64,000 bases of DNA from Oscillospiraceae bacterium (GTDB lineage: Bacteria > Bacillota > Clostridia > Oscillospirales > Acutalibacteraceae): positions 248,001 to 312,000 of the forward strand of contig SVOT01000002.1 in NCBI GenBank assembly GCA_015066225.1, read 5' to 3'. Within the stretch, counting starts at the first letter, position 1. Each line of letters begins with the position of its first letter. The position numbers were made by a program, and so were the translations under genes. A model generated the notes under the pieces. The model had not been told where the DNA came from, did no database searches, and saw nothing but the letters and a program-made list of their open reading frames with translations. Of this stretch, positions 9,207-18,092 are shown piece after piece.

Positions 9207-9686
9207 TCAACAAATTGACAATTTTTTGTGGATAAACATTGTGCCGTTGTCGGTGATGTCAATAACACCGTAGCAGCCGTCCTTTATGCTGCCGGGGTTA
9301 AAAAGCTGAACGCCAAGCTCGGTGTTGTTTTTGTGCAGGGGCGTATGTGTGTGTCCGAAAAGGGCAATAGTGTATTTTTCATAGAAAGAGTCCTGCTCAA
9401 GCTTTGTTAAGCCGAATTTTACGTATTCGTTGTGACCGTGGGTTGCAAGTATTTTTTCACCACCGATTGTGCGTATGTCTTTGTCGGGGAAATCGCAATA
9501 AAAATCACAGTTGCCACGCACACAAATAAAAGCTTTTTTGTCACCGAAAGCCATTTTTGCTTCTTCTATATCGGTATAGCCGTCACCGAGAAAATATACA
9601 ATTTCGGCGGTTGGCTCCGCTTTTATGGCGGCAAAAAGATTGTATTTATTTTTGTGTGAATCGGATATTACGAGAATTCGTACCAT
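9207..9686 (-). CDS. YfcE/MJ0936-type metallophosphoesterase
   Basis: A small calcineurin-like phosphodiesterase of 159 residues, cytosolic. All five metal-binding motifs are present in order: DSH near residue 9, GDG near 36, GNCD near 59, THGH near 85 and GHTH near 112. This compact architecture is the YfcE group, which hydrolyses phosphodiester bonds of uncertain natural substrate with Mn or Ni. The end overlaps the non-coding N-terminal extension of the DUF5058 ORF, which supports the shorter start of that gene. In many Firmicutes this family sits near rph/rdgB; that context is absent here. Confidence 0.9.
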   Translation of the reverse strand: MVRILVISDSHKNKYNLFAAIKAEPTAEIVYFLGDGYTDIEEAKMAFGDKKAFICVRGNCDFYCDFPDKDIRTIGGEKILATHGHNEYVKFGLTKLEQDSFYEKYTIALFGHTHTPLHKNNTELGVQLFNPGSIKDGCYGVIDITDNGTMFIHKKLSIC

Positions 9687-9752
9687 ACATAAACACCACC
9701 AAATGAAAATATAATGTTACAGACATTATATTATTTAAGGTGGGGGATTTCA

Positions 9753-10004
9753 ATGGATAATCAGAAAAACGGTAGCATCGATGTTAACGAATTGCTGAAA
9801 AAAGCGGCTTCGGGTGAGCTTTCACAAAATCCCGACAGAAGAGAGATTGATAATTTTATTGACAATAATCTTTCGTCGTCACAGGCTTCTGCCATAAAGG
9901 ATATTCTCGGTGACGAGGAAAAAACCAAGGCTATTCTCAACAGCGATGCGGCGAAGGCCTTGTTTAAGAAGTTTTTCGGGGGTCAGAGCAATGGCGGATT
10001 TTGA
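9753..10004 (+). CDS. Small helical protein, first of a three-gene cluster
   Basis: 83 residues from ATG 9753 (MDNQKNG), preceded by TAAGGTGGGGG. The track start at 9714 lacks a ribosome-binding site. The sequence is wholly predicted alpha-helical and polar, with a C-terminus ALFKKFFGGQSNGGF, and has no signal or membrane segment. It overlaps the next gene by 14 bp. I recognise the style of conserved short clostridial proteins but no named family. The tight overlap of three such genes argues for a shared function. Confidence 0.75.
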   Translation: MDNQKNGSIDVNELLKKAASGELSQNPDRREIDNFIDNNLSSSQASAIKDILGDEEKTKAILNSDAAKALFKKFFGGQSNGGF

Positions 10005-10371
10005 TATAAACTCTATTTTATCCTCCCTTTCCTCAGAGGATATAGAAAACCTGAAAAAAACCGCCGCCGAGGTTTTGGGAAATATGGGTGGAAAACAAGA
10101 ACAGCCACGGGAAAAATCCCCACCCGAAAAGCCTAAAGCCCCCGATATAGGGTTGAATGCGTTGGGCGATTTGGGTATGCCGGATTTGTCACAGCTCACA
10201 CAGCTTCTGCCAATTTTTCAAGCGTTGAACACCAAGGATGAGAGAATGGATTTTATCAATGCCCTAAGACCGCTTCTCTCGGATGATAAAAAGAAAAAAG
10301 CCGACGAAGCAATGAAGCTTGTCAGACTTTTGTCGGTTATACCCTTGCTCAAGGAAAGGGGCTTGATGTAA
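9991..10371 (+). CDS. Small helical protein, second of the cluster
   Basis: 126 residues from ATG 9991 (MADFDINSIL); the start lies within the 3' end of the previous gene, so translation is coupled. Residues 1-30 are an amphipathic helix, residues 34-60 a Pro/Glu/Lys linker (REKSPPEKPKAP), and residues 65-126 a helical domain with ALRPLLSDDKKKKADEAMKL. The stop codon overlaps the next start (TAATG). No catalytic motif is visible and the function is unknown. Confidence 0.78.
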   Translation: MADFDINSILSSLSSEDIENLKKTAAEVLGNMGGKQEQPREKSPPEKPKAPDIGLNALGDLGMPDLSQLTQLLPIFQALNTKDERMDFINALRPLLSDDKKKKADEAMKLVRLLSVIPLLKERGLM

Positions 10372-10754
10372 TGGGCGAATATACATACACAGAGCTTATG
10401 AAAATGCAGAACGACGCAATACGCCGTGTTGAGGATATGCAACGCCGGGCAAGGCAGAGCGCAGGACTTGAAGCAGAAAAGAAAAAAGAAGAGCCTAAGG
10501 TGATTGTGCGTGATGAGCCCCGCAGAGTTCCCATGCCAAATGATTATCTTGAAAAACTCAAGGAGCTTGCAGAAGAGTCGGGGAAGCCTCATAATAATCA
10601 GGCTGCTGAAGCCCCGAAGCCACAGAAAAAAGATAGCTTCGGCGATTTTGAAATGGATAGCGACACGGCGCTGTTGCTATCCCTCGTTATGCTCCTTTCA
10701 GAAGAAAAGGCAGATGAAACCCTTATAATGGCACTTTTATATATGCTCACATAA
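10371..10754 (+). CDS. Small protein with hydrophobic C-terminus, third of the cluster
   Basis: 127 residues. Residues 1-50 are a charged, probably coiled-coil helix (MQNDAIRRVEDMQRRARQ), the middle is a Lys/Pro-rich linker, and the last 35 residues are Leu/Met-rich (ALLLSLVMLLSEEKADETLI), which could be a membrane-associating helix pair or an oligomerisation patch. The ATG overlaps the stop of the preceding gene. The 3' end overlaps the convergent membrane gene by 8 bp. It could serve as the membrane tether for the other two cluster proteins, but that is inference only. Confidence 0.78.
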   Translation: MGEYTYTELMKMQNDAIRRVEDMQRRARQSAGLEAEKKKEEPKVIVRDEPRRVPMPNDYLEKLKELAEESGKPHNNQAAEAPKPQKKDSFGDFEMDSDTALLLSLVMLLSEEKADETLIMALLYMLT

Positions 10755-11562
10755 CCTTTTCGGCAATCATATCTTCTGAGATTTCTGCTGTAAACAATGC
10801 TTTTGTCAATCGGTAATAGGGGATGACATAAAATAGAGGTAAAATGAAAATACAGCTCATAAACCACGGGAAAAAGGATATATTCAAAGCGGCTTCGTTC
10901 AAAAGAAAGCTATCTGTTATAAGGGTGCTTTTTTGGATTGCGATTTTTGGGGAAGTCTTTTCTTCAATAAACAAAAAGCCTGCCGCAGAATATCGGAGCA
11001 GGGTGAATCTCCACATAAAAAACGCAAACCAAAAGAATAGTATCAGCCCCGTTTCAAGGATTTTAAAGGAAAGGTCCGGTAAAGCAGAGAAGCTTTTGAG
11101 GTATTGCACCATAAGAAAACACAGCCCTACGGGAGTCGTGTAATATAAAAGCCAGCCTGTTTTAAGTGCTGTGAGGCGACAGTGAAAGGCAAAGCAGCTA
11201 AAGGCTTTCGTGGGGTGAAGAAATTTAAAAATATCTGTGAATGTCGGCGTGTGTGTTGAAGAGTAGTTTTTTAAAAAAAGGCTTTCGCCCATTTTCAAAG
11301 CAGAGAATAAAGCAAAACCGAAAAACACAGATAAAGAAACCGCTGTAACAAATACTGTTAAAATAATAGTATTGTTATAGCGGTTTGTCAGTGCTTCCAA
11401 AAGGTCACCGCTCACAAACAGATATACTCCCGCAAATGGAAAAGCAATGCACAGGATTTGTAACAGAAATGACACAAGAAATGCTGCTGTGACGATAACG
11501 GTGTATTTAAGTAAAAGAATTTTTGCTTTTATTTTATATTTTCCCAAAAGAGTCACCACCAT
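10747..11562 (-). CDS. Polytopic membrane protein of unknown function
   Basis: 271 residues with about six hydrophobic helices spread across the length and short basic loops. No recognised transporter or enzyme motif is visible. The annotated ATG at 11562 has a weak upstream ribosome-binding site; GGTGGTGA just inside the reading frame would better serve a TTG start at about 11544, so the N-terminus is uncertain. It faces the three-gene small-protein cluster and overlaps its end by 8 bp. Confidence 0.65.
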   Translation of the reverse strand: MVVTLLGKYKIKAKILLLKYTVIVTAAFLVSFLLQILCIAFPFAGVYLFVSGDLLEALTNRYNNTIILTVFVTAVSLSVFFGFALFSALKMGESLFLKNYSSTHTPTFTDIFKFLHPTKAFSCFAFHCRLTALKTGWLLYYTTPVGLCFLMVQYLKSFSALPDLSFKILETGLILFFWFAFFMWRFTLLRYSAAGFLFIEEKTSPKIAIQKSTLITDSFLLNEAALNISFFPWFMSCIFILPLFYVIPYYRLTKALFTAEISEDMIAEKVM

Positions 11563-11591
11563 TTTTAATAGTATTGACCCGTAAAAAGGGA

Positions 11592-13070
11592 TTAATCATT
11601 GATTTTTCTTTTTATGTTTTCTGCCACGTAGTACGGAATGGCAAGGTCGCCCGTTCCAACGCCGATTTCTATGTGGGGCTTCATTTCTGCGTGGTAATCG
11701 GAGCCGCCCGATAAAACGAAAGAAAAGCTTTCAGCTATGGTGCGGTATTGGGTTATCTGCTCGGGGGAGTATTCTGTGTAATACCCCTCAATGCCGTCAA
11801 GACCATAGCCTTTGAATTTTTCAAGTAGGGCGCGAAGCTCACTATCATCAAAGCCCGTCTGGTTAAGGTGGGCGAGAAAAGCAAGCCCGCCTGCGGCTTT
11901 TATTGTTTTTATGGCTTCTTCTGCGGTGAGCTCGTTTTTCTCAGTGTATGCAGGCTTGCCCATAGCGATATATTTTTCAAAGCATTCCTTGACGGTTTCG
12001 CAATAGCCCTTGTTCACCATAAGCTGTGCAATGTGAGCCCTGCCGATAAAATCCTTGCCCGAAAGCTCGGCACATTCCTCAATGGTTACCTCAAAGCCGA
12101 GGCTTTGCAGCTTGCGGCAGGTTTCTTCCATTCTTTTGCGGCGACAGCTACGAAGCTTTTCAATAGTATTCAAGAGGATTTCGTTTTTGCAATCCACAAA
12201 GAGCCCTATGATATGGGTTTCTGTTTCCTCGGCGGCAGAAAATTCAATGCCGGGGATGAAGTCAATTCCAATTTCTGCGGCGGCTTTTGCAGCCTCATCT
12301 ATTCCGTCAACGCTGTCGTGGTCTGTAAGAGCTATAAGCGAAACTCCCTTTTCCTTTGCGTGGCGTACAAGCTCCGTCGGGGTCAAAGTGCCGTCTGAAC
12401 AGGTTGAGTGAGTGTGCAGATCGATTTTTCTTTCATCAAAAAGATATTTTTCAACCTCTTTGAGATTTTCAAGCGTGAACGCATTGTGCTCTTCAAGAAG
12501 CTTTCTTCCCTGGTGGCCATAGGCTACAAGAACGCAATCAATCCCCAGAGCATTTGCGGTTTCAAGGTCGTGAAGAGTGTCACCGATGAAAATTGCTTCA
12601 TTGGGGTGAATGCTCAAGGATTCGAATAAATCCCTTGCACGTTGAATTTTACTGCCCGCCAACGTGTCGGAAGCCCCTAAAATACGGTCAAAGCAATCGC
12701 TTATGCCGAATTTCTCAATAAGGTCAGTGGCTTCATCAATCTGGTTTGCGGTTACTATGTATTGGTGCGCCCCCATATCCTTCAGCTTGTGAAGAAGCTC
12801 GTGGGCACCGTCAGCAAGCCGGGTCTGGTCCATATGGGTTGCGTAATCTTTATGAAAATCGGCAGAAATTTCCTCGAAATTCAATTCCTCGGGGGGCAGA
12901 ATGTGGCGATAGAAGCCTATAATCGGTGTTTCAACGTATTCATAATATTGCTCAAGGGTGATGGGGGCTTTGCTTTTTCTTAACAGCATATCGTTAACAC
13001 AGCACAAAGCGTTTCGCACATCGTCAATAATTGTGCCGTTGAAATCCCAGAAAATGTGTTTGTAGCGCAT
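11592..13070 (-). CDS. HAD phosphatase - PHP phosphoesterase fusion protein
   Basis: A 492-residue two-domain enzyme. Residues 1-210 are a haloacid dehalogenase-type phosphatase: WDFNGTIIDD at residues 9-18 (motif I, with Asn where most members have the second Asp), GASDT and then GDTLHDLETA near 165 (motif IV). Residues 213-492 are a PHP domain with HTHSTCSDG, LTDHDS, PGIEFSA and HLNQTG metal ligands. This domain resembles the RNase AM/TrpH group, which acts on 3',5'-nucleotide bisphosphates or short RNA ends. The fusion suggests consecutive or complementary dephosphorylation, an inference. DxN-type motif I occurs in a known branch of these HADs, so inactivity should not be assumed. Confidence 0.9.
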   Translation of the reverse strand: MRYKHIFWDFNGTIIDDVRNALCCVNDMLLRKSKAPITLEQYYEYVETPIIGFYRHILPPEELNFEEISADFHKDYATHMDQTRLADGAHELLHKLKDMGAHQYIVTANQIDEATDLIEKFGISDCFDRILGASDTLAGSKIQRARDLFESLSIHPNEAIFIGDTLHDLETANALGIDCVLVAYGHQGRKLLEEHNAFTLENLKEVEKYLFDERKIDLHTHSTCSDGTLTPTELVRHAKEKGVSLIALTDHDSVDGIDEAAKAAAEIGIDFIPGIEFSAAEETETHIIGLFVDCKNEILLNTIEKLRSCRRKRMEETCRKLQSLGFEVTIEECAELSGKDFIGRAHIAQLMVNKGYCETVKECFEKYIAMGKPAYTEKNELTAEEAIKTIKAAGGLAFLAHLNQTGFDDSELRALLEKFKGYGLDGIEGYYTEYSPEQITQYRTIAESFSFVLSGGSDYHAEMKPHIEIGVGTGDLAIPYYVAENIKRKIND

Positions 13071-13139
13071 AGAAAAATCTCCTTAACGGACTGCAGGGTA
13101 TTTTAAACATATTTTATCACAAATCACCTTTTAAAGCAA

Positions 13140-13400
13140 TTAAAAAAGGAGAGATCCTGCAATTAATCCGATAATAAATGCCAGACACAAAAATCCTGCG
13201 GATTTTAAAAATGCAGTTTTCCCAAAAGACTTGATTTTGGGGGGAGTGCCTGTTTTTTCAAGCTCCTTTCGGGCGTTTTCACGCAATTTTCCCTCGGAGA
13301 GCCCGCTGTATTCGGGCTTTACAAAAAATATTGCTTTTTCAAAATATCCGTTTTCTGTTTCTGTTAATTCCAGCACCTGTTTATTAACACCTTTTATCAT
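13140..13400 (-). CDS. Small tail-anchored membrane protein, unknown
   Basis: 86 residues: a soluble N-terminal part, then one hydrophobic helix (GFLCLAFIIGLIAGSLLF) at the extreme C-terminus, a tail-anchor layout. ATG at 13398-13400 follows AAAAAGGAG with good spacing, which supports a real gene. The upstream 500 bp contain repeated TTCGAC motifs that may regulate it. No family is recognised. Confidence 0.7.
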   Translation of the reverse strand: MIKGVNKQVLELTETENGYFEKAIFFVKPEYSGLSEGKLRENARKELEKTGTPPKIKSFGKTAFLKSAGFLCLAFIIGLIAGSLLF

Positions 13401-13959
13401 AAATATATACTCCTTTTTCTGTTTTTTTCTTTATTTATGATGTGAAAAAATGCAGATAATTATTCGTGTCGTCACAAAAAAGAAAAAGGACAGAATTTCG
13501 ACGGTGATACGAAAAGCAACAGGTGTCATTTTTGTCGTTTGGACAGGTGTTTGGCAAAAATGACTATACAAAAAATATACAATTTGTATAATCGACATTA
13601 CGGCGAAAATGTTCAAAAGTGTGTTCAAAATGTTTACAACACATACCCGAAACCCATTATAAATAGAGGTTTTCGACATTTTTGAAAGTGTTTTCGACAA
13701 TTCTTTCACTATGGCAAAATATACTAAATGTTTTAGTCTCTTTACAAATTATACAGAATGGAAACAGATTTTTCGACGAAAAAATAAATGTTCGTTGGTA
13801 GTTTTTACCATTGGAAATGAGTACAAAAAAACTGAAAATTTATGTTCAAAACATAGAAATTAGCGCAAAAAAAAGATTTGACTTGACAAGCTATTTACTA
13901 TTTTTAAACTTTGTTATATTGTAGTAACGTAAGATAAATTCACACGGCGAGGTGAGATA
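13401..13959. promoter_or_regulatory. AT-rich intergenic region with repeated TTCGAC(A/G) motifs
   Basis: 560 bp between divergent genes. The listed ORF 13431-13709 (minus) has no ribosome-binding site and low-complexity codons, so I do not call it. TTCGACA occurs at 13672-13678 and 13693-13699 (21 bp apart), ATCGACA at 13591, TTCGACG at 13497 and 13772, and TTTGTCG at 13531. Read on the minus strand, TGTCGAA is the core of the Spo0A box. Whether these drive the 86-residue protein or ogg is unknown. Confidence 0.4.
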
Positions 13960-14772
13960 ATGAAATTTTATGCAGAGGGCGAGAATTTTGTTTTGCAAAA
14001 CGTGGAATGCCTTGATATTGCCCTTTCTTTGGATTGTGGTCAGGCATTTCGCTGGGTAGTTGATGGCGACGGTGTATGGCAAGGGGTTGTAAAGGGCAAA
14101 GAGCTGAAAATCAGCCAGCAGAAAGACAGGATTGTTTTGTATAACACCACACAGTATGATTTTGAAAATCTGTGGGAGAGTTATTTTGATTTAAAAAGAG
14201 ATTATAAAAGTATAATTGATTCCTATGATGACGAGAAGCTTGCGATTGCCTGCAAGGAATATAACGGCATAAGAATTCTCAAGCAGGATGAGTGGGAGGC
14301 GATCTGCTCCTTTATAATTTCCGCAAACAATAATATTCCGCGAATAAAAGGGATTATTGAGCGTTTCTGTGAAAATTTCGGTGAAAAAATAGGTGAGAGA
14401 TATTCCTTTCCGTGTGTTGATACGGTAGCCCGTCTCAGCGTGGACGACCTGGCAGTTATTCGTTCCGGCTTCAGAGCAAAATATATTATTGATGCCGCCC
14501 AAAAGATTGCTTCCGGCGAGGTTGATATTGAAAAAATTAAAGAAATGGATTTTGAATCCGCTAAAGCCGAGCTTCTCAAAATAAAAGGCGTTGGTGAAAA
14601 GGTGGCTCAATGTGCTCTTTTATACGGCTTCGGCCGAATGGAGGCTTTCCCCATTGACGTTTGGGTCAAACGAATAGTGTCCGAGCTTTACCCCAACGGG
14701 CTTCCTGAATGTATAAAAGGTAGTGAGGGAATAGCCCAACAGTACCTCTTCCATTGGCGTAGAAATGTCTGA
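13960..14772 (+). CDS. ogg: 8-oxoguanine DNA glycosylase (OGG1-type)
   Basis: Bifunctional glycosylase/AP lyase that removes 8-oxoguanine from DNA. 270 residues. The N-terminal beta domain contains LDCGQAFRW, the OGG1/AlkA-like fold entry. The helix-hairpin-helix is IKGVGEKVAQC near residue 207-217, with the catalytic lysine in GEKVA, and the GPD-loop aspartate follows in FPIDVWVKR near 232. The C-terminus ends in AQQYLFHWRR, as in clostridial OGG proteins. ATG 13960 follows GAGGTGAG. It is a single-gene unit divergent from the small tail-anchored protein. Confidence 0.93.
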   Translation: MKFYAEGENFVLQNVECLDIALSLDCGQAFRWVVDGDGVWQGVVKGKELKISQQKDRIVLYNTTQYDFENLWESYFDLKRDYKSIIDSYDDEKLAIACKEYNGIRILKQDEWEAICSFIISANNNIPRIKGIIERFCENFGEKIGERYSFPCVDTVARLSVDDLAVIRSGFRAKYIIDAAQKIASGEVDIEKIKEMDFESAKAELLKIKGVGEKVAQCALLYGFGRMEAFPIDVWVKRIVSELYPNGLPECIKGSEGIAQQYLFHWRRNV

Positions 14773-14859
14773 TTTGGCGCATATGGCTTTTTTCTGCCCA
14801 CTCGACGTATACCAAAGACGTATACCAAATACGTCGTCGGATGCACAAGCAACGAAAAA

Positions 14860-14894
14860 ACAAGGTGTTTTCCAAATCGGAAAACACCTTGTTA
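14860..14894 (-). terminator. Terminator of the 1010-residue FN3 gene
   Basis: A perfect 14-bp stem AACAAGGTGTTTTC / GAAAACACCTTGTT. On the minus strand it is followed by TTTTTTCG, a classic intrinsic terminator 8 bp beyond the FN3 gene stop. Just downstream (14806-14842) GACGTATACC is repeated twice and then followed by an inverted TACGTCG, a small unexplained repeat. Confidence 0.85.
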
Positions 14895-14901
14895 ATTTTA
14901 T

Positions 14902-17900
14902 TTATTCTGCAGGAGCTTCGGGCTCTGTGGGAACCTCAGGCTCTACGGGATCTGCGGGCCAGCAGAATTCTGCACCGATTTCGTTTATTGTGCTGGTAAG
15001 TCCCCCGGCGGTGGCAACAACTGTATAGACGTATTCAACACCCTGTTCAATGGTGTGGTCATCATAGGTTGTTACGGATGTGTCGGGGAAGATAAAATCA
15101 ATTATCTCCCACTCGCCGCCGGCAGTTTTTCTGAGAATATCGTATTTCTGAATGTTTTTGTTTTCAACTGCATCCCAGGATATTCTGGCAACTGTTTTTT
15201 CAATACCGTCTTCAATAACGGTTGCCTGCTGAGCGATTATGCCTGCAACAGCAGCGATTGGCTCATAAACAGCGGTTGTTTTGCCATCTTCGTTATAGAG
15301 GCTGTCTCTGTCAGAGGCAACAGCCTTCACTGTATAAGAATATTTAACCTCGGCATCAACGTCAACGTCTGTAAAGGTGTATGCTTCAGAGGTAACCTTG
15401 TCGGCAGAAACAGTGCCGATTTTAACCCACTTTGTCTGTGCGCCGAAGCGTTTGTAAACAACATATTCTTCAGCGAATTCAACGGGTGTGAACGTGATGT
15501 TTACACGAGCACCGTCATCGTCGAAAACGGGCTCCAACTCAAATTCAACAGCCCTGAGCGGGTCGTGGGGATAGGTGGCGGTTGCGCTGTTTTCGAAAGC
15601 AACCTTACCTTCTTTATATGTTTTTATTGTGTAGGTATATGTGTTTCCGGGGAGAATAGCCTGGTCTGTAAGCTGTGTGATTTGCTCGTCGCCATTCTGC
15701 AACACAGCAATCATAACGCTTTCATCATCGGCAGCTGATTTGTAGATTTCTATGAAATCGTAATCGTCGCCATATGCCCAGTCAAGGGTTACAAACGCCG
15801 AGTTATTTTCACCCTCGGGGGTAAAGGTTGCTGTGAGCTCGTCAACCTCGGCATAGTTTTTAGCACCGAATGCATCGTAGTCGCTGAGGAAACCGTCGGA
15901 TTCTGCAACAACCGTGTAAAGGAAGGCGGTTGTTTTAGCTTCATCCGATGTGTCGGTGTATGAGTTCAGGGAGTATGAACCGATAGCTGACCACTCCGCG
16001 TCGGGCGTTCTTCTGTAGATATAGTAGGTATCGGCACCGGGAATCTTGTTCCAATTGAGCTCAACACCATTTTCTGTGACAAGTGCATTTTCAATAACGG
16101 GTCTTTCCAGGGCAACCATTTTAACTGTGTTGTATTTACTCAAAGAATCACCGTTGATTGCTTTGACACAATACTCATAAGCGGTATTGCCTGAAATCTT
16201 TGTATCGTGGAAATTGAGAGCGGTTATGTTTGTTGCGATTCTCTTCCACGAGGTATTGACAGCATCTCTTCTGTAAACGTGGTAGGTTTTTGCACCTGTA
16301 ACCTTTTTCCAGGAAACGTTGATTCCGACTTTTGCACTATCGGTAGTTTTGTTGGCTGCAGAAAGAACGGGCTTTGAAAGGAACATCTGAGAGGTGCCCT
16401 TTGAGTTGTAGCTGCTGACTACCTTTCCGTTAACAGCTTTAACGGTGTAGGTGTAGGTTTTGCCGGATTCCTTCTTTACTTTGTCGGTGTATGAAACCTT
16501 TGAACCGTCGGTAATATCTGCAATTTTAGTCCAGCTTTTTTCACCGCTGATTTTTCTGTAAACCCTGTAGCCTTTGGCACCGCTGACTTTCTTCCAGGTT
16601 ACCTTTGCTCTCTCTGATGAGTCAAACTTAACCTCGCCCAGAACGGGTGCAGAGAGGAATTTTGCAGAGATTCCGTTATCGTTGTATGCACCGGGGTTTG
16701 TGTCGGCACAGGCTCTTACCATATAGGTATAGGTCTTGCCGCTCTTTACGGTCTTGTCAATGTATGATTTTGCGGTGGTTGTTCCGATTTTTTCCCAACC
16801 GTCGCTTGATTCACGGTAAACTGCATAGTAATCGGTTGTGGAGTTGGGGTCACTCCAGGTAATTTTTATGCCGTCAATGTGAGATGCCGCACTCTTTAAA
16901 ACCGGAGCCTTGAAGAATGTGAAATCCACACCGTCCTTGTTGAAATCACTGACACTGGAGCCGTTGTATGCTTTGACGGTATATGTGTAATACCAGTCTG
17001 TGCTTTTTGCTTTTTTATCAACGTATGAAACTGTTGAGCCGCTTTTTACGGTAGCGATTTTTTCCCACGTTGAGTCACTTAACGAGCCACCTTTTCTGTA
17101 AATGTAGTAGCCCTTTGCACCGCTGACCTTGCTCCACTGCACTTTTGCGTAGCCCACGGGACCTGAGCCGCCGACCTTTGAAAGCTTTGGCGTTGAAAGG
17201 TAGGTGCAGGACACGCCTGTTTTATTGTAAAGGCTTGGGTAGTCGCCATCATAGCATTTTACGGTGTATGTGTATTTTTTGCCGCTTTTTACAGATTTAT
17301 CTGTGTAGGAGGACTTGTTTTCGCCAAGGGTTTTGATTTTAGTCCACTTGGTTTCGCCGGGGGCTTTTCTGTAAACAACGTATTTTGTGCCTGTTGCCAT
17401 AGTAACCCAGGAAACCTTGACACCGTCTTTTGTGTTTTTAACAGAATTTATTTTAACTGTTTTTTTACCGACACGGTCGATTGTTATTTTGAATTCTCTT
17501 ACAGAGTCGGAGTCTATAACGGGACCGTCATCTCTTTCGACATATGCATAGCATTTGCCGTAGTAAACCCCGCTGGGAGTGTCTTTGAAGCGCCATGTAA
17601 TTTTGTAGGGCTTGTTGCCTGCTTCGCCGAATTCCTCGCTGAGGCTTCTGATGGGCTCTGTGTATTTTTTGTCTGCATAGATTTCAATGGTAAAGCAAGC
17701 GTTCTTTTTACCTTCGCTTATACGCATAAAGTAAAGCTCCGCGCTGTCACCGCTGAAGGAATATGATTTTTTCGGTGCCGCAAGCTTTGAATCCGTGGGG
17801 ATTATCTGCCCATATTTGTTGTTGTAGGCATATTCACGGTCTTCTGCAAAACCCGTAACAGCCAAGGTACAAACAAAAAGCAGGGTTGCAAGAGCAAGCA

Positions 17901-17934
17901 GCAGTGCTTTTTTTGCAAAGCGTGAGTGTTTCAT
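14902..17934 (-). CDS. Large secreted fibronectin type III-repeat protein (9 repeats)
   Basis: 1010 residues, predicted extracellular. Signal peptide residues 1 to about 30 (KKALLLALATLLFVCTLAVTGFA). Residues 31-165 are the same N-terminal domain as in the protein at 5522-7567 (YNNKYGQIIP ... SGVYYGKCYAY ... IDSDSVREF). Nine FN3-like repeats of 85-100 residues follow. The first five are close to each other in sequence (VSGAKGYYIYRK, YTYTVKAYNG) and the last four are more diverged and acidic. The tail is Pro/Glu-rich (EPEVPTEPEAP) with no LPXTG. ATG 17934 follows GGAGG. It is probably an adhesin or glycan-binding surface protein; the function is unproven. Confidence 0.88.
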   Translation of the reverse strand: MKHSRFAKKALLLALATLLFVCTLAVTGFAEDREYAYNNKYGQIIPTDSKLAAPKKSYSFSGDSAELYFMRISEGKKNACFTIEIYADKKYTEPIRSLSEEFGEAGNKPYKITWRFKDTPSGVYYGKCYAYVERDDGPVIDSDSVREFKITIDRVGKKTVKINSVKNTKDGVKVSWVTMATGTKYVVYRKAPGETKWTKIKTLGENKSSYTDKSVKSGKKYTYTVKCYDGDYPSLYNKTGVSCTYLSTPKLSKVGGSGPVGYAKVQWSKVSGAKGYYIYRKGGSLSDSTWEKIATVKSGSTVSYVDKKAKSTDWYYTYTVKAYNGSSVSDFNKDGVDFTFFKAPVLKSAASHIDGIKITWSDPNSTTDYYAVYRESSDGWEKIGTTTAKSYIDKTVKSGKTYTYMVRACADTNPGAYNDNGISAKFLSAPVLGEVKFDSSERAKVTWKKVSGAKGYRVYRKISGEKSWTKIADITDGSKVSYTDKVKKESGKTYTYTVKAVNGKVVSSYNSKGTSQMFLSKPVLSAANKTTDSAKVGINVSWKKVTGAKTYHVYRRDAVNTSWKRIATNITALNFHDTKISGNTAYEYCVKAINGDSLSKYNTVKMVALERPVIENALVTENGVELNWNKIPGADTYYIYRRTPDAEWSAIGSYSLNSYTDTSDEAKTTAFLYTVVAESDGFLSDYDAFGAKNYAEVDELTATFTPEGENNSAFVTLDWAYGDDYDFIEIYKSAADDESVMIAVLQNGDEQITQLTDQAILPGNTYTYTIKTYKEGKVAFENSATATYPHDPLRAVEFELEPVFDDDGARVNITFTPVEFAEEYVVYKRFGAQTKWVKIGTVSADKVTSEAYTFTDVDVDAEVKYSYTVKAVASDRDSLYNEDGKTTAVYEPIAAVAGIIAQQATVIEDGIEKTVARISWDAVENKNIQKYDILRKTAGGEWEIIDFIFPDTSVTTYDDHTIEQGVEYVYTVVATAGGLTSTINEIGAEFCWPADPVEPEVPTEPEAPAE

Positions 17935-18092
17935 AGGATACCTCCATAGTTAGGTCGAAAGGAATTAGATAACTCATTTCACCTTTGGTTATACACATAC
18001 AGTATAATCTAAAAATTTTTCTATTTCAATAACAAATTGTGAATTATATTTGTATAAAAACAACATTTTTTGAACAAATTTGTAAAAAGAGG

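Noticed and set aside
8314-9213. Extended 299-residue start for the DUF5058-like gene
   Set aside because: It would overlap the phosphodiesterase gene and add a non-membrane leader; ATG 9150 has a proper ribosome-binding site.
13431-13709. 92-residue minus-strand ORF
   Set aside because: No ribosome-binding site, AT-driven composition, and it covers the repeated TTCGAC motifs; more likely regulatory DNA.
15055-15738. 227-residue ORF antisense to the large FN3 gene
   Set aside because: Cys/Gly-rich shadow translation of FN3 repeats, with no supporting start site.
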